A stretch of 64,000 nt of DNA from NCBI RefSeq assembly GCF_000018585.1, contig NC_009976.1, positions 1,293,841-1,357,840 of the forward strand, in the 5' to 3' direction. This document shows positions 53,769-61,121 of this stretch, piece by piece (position 1 is the stretch's first letter; every line of letters starts with the position of its first letter). A model generated the notes under the pieces. The model had not been told where the DNA came from, did no database searches, and was given only the letters and a program-made list of their open reading frames with translations. Made by a program: the position numbers and the translations under genes. The DNA is from Prochlorococcus marinus str. MIT 9211. Lineage in GTDB: Bacteria; Cyanobacteriota; Cyanobacteriia; PCC-6307; Cyanobiaceae.

Positions 53769-54158
53769 TTATACCCTGCTATATCCACACTTAGTCTCGA
53801 AAATTTTCACAGGAAGGCCTGTTGCATCCAGAGCAGTTTTGCATTGATCTCCAACTGTTCCGTAAACCTCAACAGTGAATCCATCTCCTAACTGCGCATG
53901 ACCTTGCAAATACTCTGCAACTGGTGCATTAGCTAAATGTGCAAGAAAAGCATTATCATTTTTGTAGACTTCTGACCATGTAAAGCAAAGAGGATTCTCC
54001 GGGTCTTGATCAAAGGTATGATGCAACATACCTGGTTCAGAAGCCTCTACTGCAGCGTCAGTTTTAGCAGCAAGTTCTAAATATTCCTGAACTTTTCCTG
54101 GCTTAACTTTTATACGCGCAATAAGGATAAAAGGGGTTGAAGCATCAAATACAGTCAT
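53769..54158 (-). CDS. ABM-type (antibiotic biosynthesis monooxygenase fold) protein
   Basis: A 129-aa protein. F-I-L-I-A-R-I-K-V-K-P-G-K, E-A-S-E-P-G-M-L-H-H-T-F-D and F-T-W-S-E-V-Y-K-N-D-N-A-F are the three strands of the ABM dimeric ferredoxin-like fold. A C-terminal tail beyond the domain (about 30 residues) is unusual. May be a monooxygenase or a small regulator; substrate unknown. Confidence 0.82.
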   Translation of the reverse strand: MTVFDASTPFILIARIKVKPGKVQEYLELAAKTDAAVEASEPGMLHHTFDQDPENPLCFTWSEVYKNDNAFLAHLANAPVAEYLQGHAQLGDGFTVEVYGTVGDQCKTALDATGLPVKIFETKCGYSRV

Positions 54159-54546
54159 GGGTAAATCTCATATGAATTGAAGGTTCTCATATCAGAAAAC
54201 AAATTGCCTGTAAAACAAACAATCTTTACGGAGCTACTGACAAAAGCACAAACGAGCCAACTGAGAAAGAATGCTATAGAGAAAACTTTTGTGGCTCTTC
54301 GAACCCTGAAATCCCCTAGAGCACTCCCATTTCTTCCCATTCTTCTAAGGGTTTGCTTCATATATAGTTGGATCCACAAGGTTTAACCAAATCCATTTAA
54401 TTGAGGATCATATCTGTAAGTTGAAGATTGAGTCATAGCTCAATTTCACAAAAAGAGTAATGAAGGGTTGGTTGAGGTTGCTGGAGAATATGGCTGATTA
54501 AGGTATTTCCCTGCAGGTTTTCGGCTAAACAAAAACAGCCTACTTG
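54159..54546. other. 388-bp gap without a recognised gene
   Basis: Short frames on both strands have no family support. No tRNA was found. Confidence 0.35.
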
Positions 54547-55519
54547 TCACCGTGGATCATCTATTCCGAAGGTAGTAATCGATGTGTCAACATCTGGGTA
54601 CCTTTGCTTTAACCACTCCAGGTCGACATCTGTTCCAATAATTGCTATTGGGTAACCCTCTGCATCAAATAACCTTCTGGGTGCCAAGCCCTCGAGCTGA
54701 TCAACTCTATATCCTGGGTCATTCAAAAGTTCTTCCCTTGGGAGAATTCCTCTTGAAGCTTTGATTTCAAATGGGCGAGGAAGAACGCCTCCTTCAAAGA
54801 AGCTTGCGGGAATCCTTACTGCTTTGCAGGGACCTCTGTCAGACCAAACATGTCCAATAGAGGGCGAGTTAACCATGATTGCTGGTGGATTGGCGCTCAG
54901 GGCTTGTCCAAAGTTGTACGGGTCTTCTTCTACTCAAAGGCTGCCATTCAGTTGCGATACTATGTTTGAAGTAGCCGCACCTTGCAGCCCCTTCAGAAAC
55001 CATGCCCATGCCGTCATTAAGGAAATAAAAACTCGGAAGATCAGCAGAATTTCCTTCATTGTGATCTTCGTCTATTGTTTGCGCACCAATTACTGAGCTA
55101 GAAAGTGCAGCCAAGTCATTAGAAGAAGCATCGTTTCTTCCTAAGGCTAGTTTCTTACAGCTTGGGAATGAAGTTGATTCTGCGTTCTTATAGCTACAAG
55201 TTATTAGTCCAGTTGCTGAGGTATAACTATATGTAGGGTTATTTTTTTCATCTTTAGGGATTGCACTCGCAGAGTCACAATTACCGGTCAATGAATATTG
55301 AGGGATTCTTCTAGGTGTAAAAGTACCGGGCGATCCAAAAACATAATCGCTTTCACATTCATTTCTTATCTGGCGCATAGCCTGTCCTGCACTAACTGAA
55401 TTTCCCCTACGAACCAATCGAAGTAAATTAGGTCCCCATAAAGTGCTTAATATGGAAAGAACAGCAATTACCACTGCCATCTCAATCAAAGTAAATGCTT
55501 TGTTCTTTTCAACATCCAT
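54547..55519 (-). pseudogene. Type IV pilin-like (pseudopilin) protein, frameshifted
   Basis: The frame from 55519 begins with a prepilin leader and cleavage site K-N-K-A / F-T-L-I-E-M-A-V-V-I-A (the usual Gly at -1 is Ala). It then runs to residue 216 and ends abruptly. From about 54935 the next frame reads E-E-D-P-Y-N-F-G-Q-A-L and continues into the frame ending at 54547. One extra base near 54935-54942 explains this; the intact product would be about 323 aa. Pseudopilins form type II secretion or type IV pilus-like fibres. No other pil/gsp genes are nearby. Confidence 0.85.
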
Positions 55520-55653
55520 AGCTCAACATCACGGAATTATTGATTCTATCTAAACAAAAACAAGTTTCCAATGCTCTGAAAATTTATAGCTAGCTATGTA
55601 TAGAGACTTATAAAGATCAGATTGAGACTTTACTCAGTCCACACGATTCTCGA

Positions 55654-55776
55654 ATGGGAACACCTTCATCACCAATAGATAACTACCGGATCATGAAATA
55701 TGAGCCAAATTTAGACTACATAAGCAATCCCTACACAAGCAAACATTTGCATCTTCAAGCAGTCTCGAGAGAATAA
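55654..55776 (+). CDS. Possible 40-aa peptide with Y-x-I-M-K-Y-E motif
   Basis: ATG at 55654. The D-N-Y-R-I-M-K-Y-E-P segment resembles short pieces at 58234 and 59345. It may be a degenerate fragment rather than a gene. Confidence 0.3.
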   Translation: MGTPSSPIDNYRIMKYEPNLDYISNPYTSKHLHLQAVSRE

Positions 55777-55793
55777 CTTCTTATTTTTAATAT

Positions 55794-56246
55794 TCACTTA
55801 ATTTCTTCTAGTATTTCTAAAGCAGTCGTGACGTGTTTGGTGCTGTTTAACAGGTCATTAAAGATATGACGAATCACCCCTGTGGAGTCAACCAAATAAG
55901 TTACTCGTCCATCCAACAACCCAAGGACTTTAGGTACCCCGAACAGCGTTCTCAATGAATTATTTTCATCGCACAATAGAGGGAAAGGAAGTTTATTCTT
56001 CTCAGCAAATTTCTGATGACTTAACTGATTATCATTGCTAACTCCCCAAACAACAGCTCCAAATAATTTAAATAAATCATACTTATCCCTAAAACCACAT
56101 GCTTCAGCCGTACATCCAGGCGTATCATCTTTAGGGTAGAAGAATAAAACAAGCTTTTTACCTTTACATTGCTTACTAGTTCTAATTTTTCCTTCTTGGT
56201 CAAATAGGGAAAAATCAGGTAGTTTATCTCCAATGTTTAAAGACAT
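55794..56246 (-). CDS. bcp: Peroxiredoxin Q (Bcp)
   Basis: A 150-aa peroxiredoxin. G-D-K-L-P-D-F-S-L-F-D-Q-E-G is near the start. The peroxidatic site is F-Y-P-K-D-D-T-P-G-C-T-A-E-A-C, with the C-x-x-x-x-C pair of the Q type (Cys about 44 and 49). It reduces peroxides using thioredoxin. The ATG at 56246 gives the normal family length; the longer frame to 56297 starts with ATG but adds a non-family leader. Confidence 0.95.
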   Translation of the reverse strand: MSLNIGDKLPDFSLFDQEGKIRTSKQCKGKKLVLFFYPKDDTPGCTAEACGFRDKYDLFKLFGAVVWGVSNDNQLSHQKFAEKNKLPFPLLCDENNSLRTLFGVPKVLGLLDGRVTYLVDSTGVIRHIFNDLLNSTKHVTTALEILEEIK

Positions 56247-56296
56247 TTGATGAATAGCAAGGAATAAATTGTAGCAAATTTTGAAGAGTCTGATCA

Positions 56297-56398
56297 CTAA
56301 AGAGAACTGACATCACTAGATAAACCTCTCCAAAGTAAGTTCCCGATATAAAACAATCCAGTCCATGAGATAATAAAAAGGAATGAAGAAAAATTCAT
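56297..56398 (-). CDS. Possible 33-aa membrane peptide
   Basis: The ATG overlaps the preceding stop by 4 bp (ATGA). Mostly one helix (F-L-F-I-I-S-W-T-G-L-F-Y). Support is composition and overlap only. Confidence 0.25.
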   Translation of the reverse strand: MNFSSFLFIISWTGLFYIGNLLWRGLSSDVSSL

Positions 56399-56502
56399 AA
56401 AATTCTCTGGAATACAACAGTGAAAACAATCACAGAAAAGAAGCCAAATTCAATTAGATAGTGAAATGGTGTCTTTCTAGAATTAAGAATTGTTTGAGTC
56501 AT
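56395..56502 (-). CDS. Possible 35-aa membrane peptide
   Basis: ATG at 56502; helix F-F-S-V-I-V-F-T-V-V-F. It is coupled by a 4-bp overlap to the 33-aa frame. Upstream of bcp on the same strand. Confidence 0.25.
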   Translation of the reverse strand: MTQTILNSRKTPFHYLIEFGFFSVIVFTVVFQRIL

Positions 56503-56669
56503 ATGCAAAGTTTGTAAAAGATTAAAAAATAGATTCTTAGTTAATTAAGCTTCGAGTCCATTAAGCTCTTTCAAAATGCTTTTTGACAAAACTAAAAGAA
56601 TTGACAATTCATGATCAGTACAAAGAAACTAATCATAGTCAATCTATCATTGTTTCTTTAGGCTAAAGT

Positions 56670-56712
56670 CCAGTAGTTATTTGTTATTAGAAAACTACTG
56701 GAAGTATTTTTC
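56670..56712 (+). terminator. Possible terminator (plus strand)
   Basis: CCAGTAGTT / AACTACTGG arms (9 bp, loop 14) followed by a T-rich stretch (56706-56710). No plus-strand gene is known just upstream, so it could end an unrecognised RNA. Confidence 0.3.
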
Positions 56713-56912
56713 TTATTAATCTATAGCTATAAAGAAGTGCCATAAACCCAACCATTGCCGATCTTAAATTAGCCTTTAATCATCTTCTGTATAGTTGGTG
56801 GAATTTTCTTCTAATTGCATTGGAGATTAATAAGTAAACATGTTTTGCTTGGAATGTTAGTGACTACCAAGCTTTTCTTAGTAGTAAGTAAAGGAGTTGC
56901 AGCTGTAATTTC

Positions 56913-57020
56913 TTAAAAAATTCCAGGAATCATTTGGCCTGTAGTGGCATAAGCGCCAAAGGCTGCAACGAAGCCAAGCATTGCAGCCCAGCCATTAAAT
57001 TTTTCTGCGTCAGGTGTCAT
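56913..57020 (-). CDS. hli: High-light-inducible protein (single-helix Hlip)
   Basis: A 35-aa protein, N-G-W-A-A-M-L-G-F-V-A-A-F-G-A-Y-A-T-T-G-Q-M core. It differs from the copy at 28756 by only about five residues. Chlorophyll-binding stress protein of the thylakoid. First of an hli cluster on this strand with 57333. Confidence 0.95.
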   Translation of the reverse strand: MTPDAEKFNGWAAMLGFVAAFGAYATTGQMIPGIF

Positions 57021-57067
57021 GGTATAAAAAGTGATAGTGAATTAATGATTCAGAATTAGTACATAAA

Positions 57068-57241
57068 TCAAAGCCGACAGCCTAGGCTTAGCTGGCCAGA
57101 GTCCAATAAATAACCTAGCTTTAAAGCTGCCGCTTGTTCGCATCTAGAGAACCTTAGTTGGTTTCTAGCAATCCATTGCAGTTCATCTAAAGTGATAACT
57201 CCCGATGAAATAGATGCAAGGAATAATTTACCTACTCCCAT
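57068..57241 (-). CDS. 57-aa conserved small protein ending in GCRL
   Basis: ATG at 57241. Aligns end to end with the 57-aa protein at 6352: V-I-T-L-D-E-L-Q-W-I-A versus I-I-T-N-E-E-M-A-W-V-A, and A-A-L-K-L-G-Y-L-L-D with the same L-G-C-R-L ending. It lies between two hli genes, so a link with Hlip function or regulation is possible. Function unknown. Confidence 0.75.
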   Translation of the reverse strand: MGVGKLFLASISSGVITLDELQWIARNQLRFSRCEQAAALKLGYLLDSGQLSLGCRL

Positions 57242-57332
57242 TTAAGACCTCTCCAAAACTAATTTGCAAAGATCTTTTTGTAAGTAGCCTGAGCAAATTG
57301 CTGTAAAGGCTTGAAAGGATTGAATTCCATTT

Positions 57333-57476
57333 CTATACAAGGCCAGGAATAATTTGACCTGTTGTTAGGTATGCACCAATAGCGGCCCAAAAACCCATCA
57401 TTGCAGCCCAGCCATTGATACGCTCTGCAATAAGCTTTTCAGGCTCAACGGGCGTTTTTTGTGATACTTTTTTCAT
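57333..57476 (-). CDS. hli: High-light-inducible protein, longer form
   Basis: A 47-aa Hlip with a basic N-terminal extension (K-K-V-S-Q-K-T-P-V-E) and the helix I-N-G-W-A-A-M-M-G-F-W-A-A-I-G-A-Y, ending I-I-P-G-L-V. Chlorophyll-binding. Divergent enough from the 35-aa copies to be a separate Hlip type. Confidence 0.94.
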   Translation of the reverse strand: MKKVSQKTPVEPEKLIAERINGWAAMMGFWAAIGAYLTTGQIIPGLV

Positions 57477-57991
57477 TTGATTAAATAAAGCTTGAAAGAA
57501 GGTGAGCCGATTAACTCGACCTGTTAAGAACTATAACAGATAATATTACGGAGTGTGTAGATTGTGTTTCCACTTTTGAGAGCCAGGGAAGAGAATTAGT
57601 CCTGAAAAGTTGACTCTTAAAGGATTTATTCATATTGTAAAAGCTCAAAATAGAGCATTATATTAAATTTAAATACTATTTAATTGCTACAGATAAATCA
57701 ATAAAACTATTTTTATATGGCAAAATAACCTTAATTAATATCAGCTTTAGTTAAAAGTTAACTTCAAAATCTAAAAGATAATTTCCTGATTTAGGCACAT
57801 TTTATAAAAATTATTGAATATTATGTAAATATTTTTTCTATGAAGATAGGACCCAAGGCTCATTAGATAACTTTAAGATTGCGCCCAAAAGCTTTAAACA
57901 AGTCGCTTAGATCTTAGAAAATAACTTGATAGGTAAAGGTAAATCATTTTATTCACATAAAAGCGAACCACCTAAAAATATTTTTAGACAT
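57477..57991. other. 515-bp gap upstream of the hli cluster
   Basis: Very AT-rich with no clear coding frame. It probably contains the promoter of the hli genes. Confidence 0.4.
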
Positions 57992-58095
57992 AAAAAAGGG
58001 GGACGTATTTCGATGTCCCCCTTTGAGTCCAGCTCTTATTTTAATACCAACGAGCTCGGACTCCTATCTAATTTCTAATCAACTAAAAACAACTC
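57992..58095 (-). ncRNA. Candidate small RNA, copy B (about 104 nt)
   Basis: Same organisation as 37048-37151: TATACT box at 58102-58107, hairpin 58025-58063 (GAGTCC / GGACTC) and terminator 57992-58024 (10-bp stem, six T). The G-T pair of copy A is G-C here, a compensatory-type difference that supports a structured RNA. Confidence 0.78.
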
Positions 58096-58152
58096 GCAAA
58101 GAGTATAAACACCTGTTGTGATCTTCACTCACTAATGAACAAGTGCATCTGA

Positions 58153-58347
58153 GTGGTGGGAATGGATCAGAAGAAATTGCAGAAATCCATTCACACAATA
58201 TTCACACACTGCAATTCACCCAAGCCCCTTGATATGACTGAACCTAACTACTGGTTAATGAAGTACGTAAGATCAGTGAATGACTGGGTTTTAAAGGAAT
58301 CGGATAATTTCATTCCAACTTCATTCCAACTTTTCTTTCATTTCTAG
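58153..58347 (+). CDS. Hypothetical protein, 64 aa (start uncertain)
   Basis: The second Met (58234) begins M-T-E-P-N-Y-W-L-M-K-Y, the short motif repeated at 59345 and 55654. The upstream part may not be translated. No family recognised, though N-Y-W-L-M-K resembles the start of EVE-domain proteins. Confidence 0.3.
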   Translation: MVGMDQKKLQKSIHTIFTHCNSPKPLDMTEPNYWLMKYVRSVNDWVLKESDNFIPTSFQLFFHF

Positions 58348-58430
58348 AAGCATCTTTATTTCGTAGCCCATGGGCAAGGCTTTGAAGATATTTCATAAAT
58401 ATTTGAGAGTTTCTATGTGGGTGATAAATT

Positions 58431-58784
58431 TTATGTTTTTTCAATTGGTGCCATTGTTAATCCTTTGCTGATCAGTTGCTGATGATATAGCTCTGCCTGT
58501 TCAAGCGGACCTCTCCATACTTCCGCTAAACCTTCCCTATCTACTTCGACGGCAAGGACCCATGATCTTTTTTCACTCATTCCTGGGATGATTGTCACGA
58601 GACAATTTGCCACATGTTCAAACGTATTAAAATTATCATCTAGAACTATTATCCTTGCTTCTGGATATTTCTTTTTTGTTGTCTTTGGGTCTAAGACTGT
58701 AGTAGTTGAATTAGCTGAAAATTTCATGGCTGTTGTTGCTACAAAATCCTTTGTATGTCTAGTCATTATTTTTTTATCCATCAT
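58431..58784 (-). CDS. clpS: ClpS-like adaptor for Clp protease
   Basis: The family core runs from Y-P-E-A-R-I-I-V-L-D-D-N-F-N-T-F-E-H-V to E-K-R-S-W-V-L-A-V-E-V-D-R-E-G and R-G-P-L-E-Q-A-E-L-Y-H. ClpS binds N-degron substrates for ClpAP/ClpCP. Start ATG at 58784 overlaps the stop of the upstream 54-aa gene (ATGA), giving 117 aa; the longer frame to 58868 is not needed. The N-terminal tail before the core is about 40 residues, within the range for cyanobacterial ClpS2. Confidence 0.9.
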   Translation of the reverse strand: MMDKKIMTRHTKDFVATTAMKFSANSTTTVLDPKTTKKKYPEARIIVLDDNFNTFEHVANCLVTIIPGMSEKRSWVLAVEVDREGLAEVWRGPLEQAELYHQQLISKGLTMAPIEKT

Positions 58785-58945
58785 GAGTAATAACGGTCTG
58801 CCATTTCTTGAAGCATCTTTCTGATGTGCTCGTCTTGAGCATTGGTTTCTTCTTTTAGTTTCTCGCATGCTCCTTTAATTTGCATCCATACCGCTTCCAT
58901 TACTTCACGTTCTTCTTCTGAAGGTATCCATTTAGGTGTTTCCAT
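58781..58945 (-). CDS. Small helical protein, 54 aa, coupled to clpS
   Basis: ATG at 58945. Acidic, helical (E-E-E-R-E-V-M-E-A-V-W-M-Q-I-K), no membrane segment. It overlaps clpS by 4 bp, so it may be part of the same control of protein turnover. Confidence 0.6.
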   Translation of the reverse strand: METPKWIPSEEEREVMEAVWMQIKGACEKLKEETNAQDEHIRKMLQEMADRYYS

Positions 58946-58980
58946 ATAAGAGATAATAGAAGTAATCAGTGACATTGCGA

Positions 58981-59166
58981 ATGAATCCCTTCCTAGCGCT
59001 GATCCTTCCTCTATTAATTCTTGGATTCATCTACATCCTGATCATCGACAACAAAGGGCTTCCTCCATGGATGGAAAGACTATCTGATAACAGTGGGACT
59101 ATTTGGACATACGGAGTCATTACGATCACTGTTTTATCAATCTTGAAATACTGGAGCAATAGTTAG
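58981..59166 (+). CDS. Small membrane protein, 61 aa (paralogue of 51865)
   Basis: Shares the loop N-K-G-L-P-x-W-M-E-R-L and the W-T-Y-G-V-I segment with 51865. ATG at 58981. The next ORF starts directly after its stop. Function unknown. Confidence 0.65.
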   Translation: MNPFLALILPLLILGFIYILIIDNKGLPPWMERLSDNSGTIWTYGVITITVLSILKYWSNS

Positions 59167-59292
59167 ATGACGCTTAGTCCTCATCGACAACACAAAATTT
59201 ATATCGCAGCAACTATGGAATATGGTCTTGGTTCAGAAGATCCAGAAGAAGTTGCTTATTACAAGCAGATCAAAGAAGAGATGGAAGAATGA
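59167..59292 (+). CDS. Small acidic peptide, 41 aa
   Basis: The ATG follows the previous TAG without a gap. The tail is acidic and helical (E-D-P-E-E-V-A-Y-Y-K-Q-I-K-E-E-M-E-E). The tight junction suggests translational coupling. No family recognised. Confidence 0.45.
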   Translation: MTLSPHRQHKIYIAATMEYGLGSEDPEEVAYYKQIKEEMEE

Positions 59293-59344
59293 GGTTTCAT
59301 TCCAACTCCATTCCAACCATCGAGTATCGCTAAGATTACATACT

Positions 59345-59386
59345 ATGACTGAAATTAACTACTGGATCATGAAGTACGAGCCCTAA
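59345..59386 (+). other. 13-codon M-T-E-I-N-Y-W-I-M-K-Y-E-P fragment
   Basis: Starts with ATG and stops after 13 codons. It closely matches 58234 at the DNA level (G-A-C-T-G-A-A then A-A-C-T-A-C-T-G-G). Probably a decayed fragment of a short repeated gene. Confidence 0.4.
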
Positions 59387-59448
59387 GTTATAGGGACAGT
59401 TTATAAGGCACTAAAACAATAATCCATTCCTAAATATCCCCTCATCAA

Positions 59449-59931
59449 TCAAAGGAAAGAAGGGTCTAAAAGTGATGGTCGATAAGAAAGTAAAAAAGGT
59501 CTGTCTTCATTCTTAACTGCTGTAATAACATCTTCTCCTGTATGCCAAATCCATTGTTGCTGAGGAGATCTTCCATCAATATCAACACTTGTTCCAACTG
59601 GAGGACCAAAACGATGTCTTAATCCAGCCAATACCTCAGTCATATTTTCATAATCCATTTCATAAGCAAGCTGTTTCAAACCATACTCATCTTCGACACG
59701 AACACGAACTCTATTTACAGGTAACCCGCTCATCTGAAAATCGCTGACTTCAAAAAGGTCCTTACTTAATTCTTCCTGTACAGGGTTTAATGACACGCCT
59801 AGATGTCTTTCTACACTTTGAAGATCCATACCCCATGACAAACCTTCGACACACGCATTGACAGGAGAAGGATTGCACTGAATCAGAACAAGAAGAAGAA
59901 CTAAAGAAATTATTTTAAAAAACCTCGTCAT
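59449..59931 (-). CDS. Secreted hypothetical protein, 160 aa
   Basis: I chose the ATG at 59931; residues 8-26 are a signal peptide (L-V-L-L-L-V-L-I-Q-C, cleavage near V-N-A). The mature part contains C-V-E-G-L-S-W-G-M-D and a Trp-rich end. It ends the zinc-operon strand and could be co-transcribed with it. No family recognised. Confidence 0.6.
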   Translation of the reverse strand: MTRFFKIISLVLLLVLIQCNPSPVNACVEGLSWGMDLQSVERHLGVSLNPVQEELSKDLFEVSDFQMSGLPVNRVRVRVEDEYGLKQLAYEMDYENMTEVLAGLRHRFGPPVGTSVDIDGRSPQQQWIWHTGEDVITAVKNEDRPFLLSYRPSLLDPSFL

Positions 59932-60063
59932 GTAAATGCCCTTGATCCTCACAATTAAAACTAGGAGATTATTTAAACAAATATATCTTTTATGAGGCAT
60001 TGAACTCAAAAGAAAGAGAAAGTCTCGCAACTGATTGGCTAACGAAGCGTGAGCTTAATGTTT

Positions 60064-61101
60064 TCAGAACCCTTTAGGGGAAGATTTAGTACGCATTTTG
60101 AAATTCCAAACGTTAATGCCTCCTTTTGAATTTACTGCTGCCAAAGCACAGTCATCAGGTCGCCAGGCAATTGCGGAGACAAGCTCTCCTGCGAATGCTC
60201 CACCAAGTGGGTCACCATCACCATTACTCTTGAGAAACCAAACAAGAACTGAACCATCTCTAGCTCCTGAAGCAAGAAGCATTCCCTGATTTGAAAAAGC
60301 AAGACTAGAAATCGATTCAGCATGAAGAGATAATTGTCCAGGGACAGTGCCTTCAGGGCCCTTGCCTTCAAAGCTCCAAACTGTTATGACATCACTTCCT
60401 CCAGTAGCAAGGAGTCTACCGGTTTGGTCAAAAGATAATTGACTTGGCTTGCCTGGATAACCAGTCATCTCTGAGTCTTCGTTAGTTGAGCGACGCCAGA
60501 AATGAACAGAATTATCTTGACTGCCACAGGCCACAACATCACCGTCAGGGCTAAGAGCCATAGAAACAAGTGAGCCTTTCCATTCAAACTTTTGATTAAC
60601 CTCATCACGAACTACATCAAAAAAAGTTACTTGGCCATAGCATGTTGTTGCTAATTCATTCGACTTTGACCAAGCGATCGAGCTAACAGTGCTTGGGTGT
60701 TCTCCTGATTTCCAATGCTCGTGGCCATCAATCCCATATACATGCACTCTGCGAGAAAAGGCTACAGCCAAGAAACGTCCATGTAATGACCATCTCAGGT
60801 GTTCGACCCAACCGTCTCCAAGCTCTATTACGTTGGTTGGCTCACCTTCCTCGCTATTCCAAATAAGAACACGTCCATCCTGTCCTGAAGTTGCAAAAAT
60901 ATCTCCATCTGGGTGTATAGACAATGCGAGTAGGCCTCCTTTATGGACCTCTTTTTTCTGCCAAAGGGGGGTTCCAGATTTACCCTCAAATAAATAAAGT
61001 CCACCTGCAACATCACCTGCTAAGAGTGCTTTGCCACCTAAGATCCACCCACAAACCATGACATAGTCTTCAACTTCAGCACTCCAGCCCTCGTGAATCA
61101 T
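60064..61101 (-). CDS. WD40-repeat propeller protein
   Basis: About 345 aa forming roughly seven WD-type blades, each ending near F-x-S-x-G, D-G-x-V-L-I-W or similar (for example L-A-V-S-I-H-P-D-G-D-I-F-A-T-S-G, A-L-S-P-D-G-D-V-V-A-C-G-S). Such propellers are scaffolds or bind partners. It follows a zinc CobW gene, so a role in metal delivery complexes is possible but unproven. ATG at 61101 is preferred over the GTG at 61152. Confidence 0.88.
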   Translation of the reverse strand: MIHEGWSAEVEDYVMVCGWILGGKALLAGDVAGGLYLFEGKSGTPLWQKKEVHKGGLLALSIHPDGDIFATSGQDGRVLIWNSEEGEPTNVIELGDGWVEHLRWSLHGRFLAVAFSRRVHVYGIDGHEHWKSGEHPSTVSSIAWSKSNELATTCYGQVTFFDVVRDEVNQKFEWKGSLVSMALSPDGDVVACGSQDNSVHFWRRSTNEDSEMTGYPGKPSQLSFDQTGRLLATGGSDVITVWSFEGKGPEGTVPGQLSLHAESISSLAFSNQGMLLASGARDGSVLVWFLKSNGDGDPLGGAFAGELVSAIAWRPDDCALAAVNSKGGINVWNFKMRTKSSPKGF

Positions 61102-61121
61102 CCCCTGGGGGGGGAATCCTT

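Noticed and set aside
54155..54386. Two overlapping ORFs of about 70 codons
   Set aside because: Opposite-strand pair with no recognisable protein pattern.
37048..58095. Assignment of the duplicated RNA to Yfr2 or another named family
   Set aside because: Size is similar, but I could not find the diagnostic conserved core with certainty.
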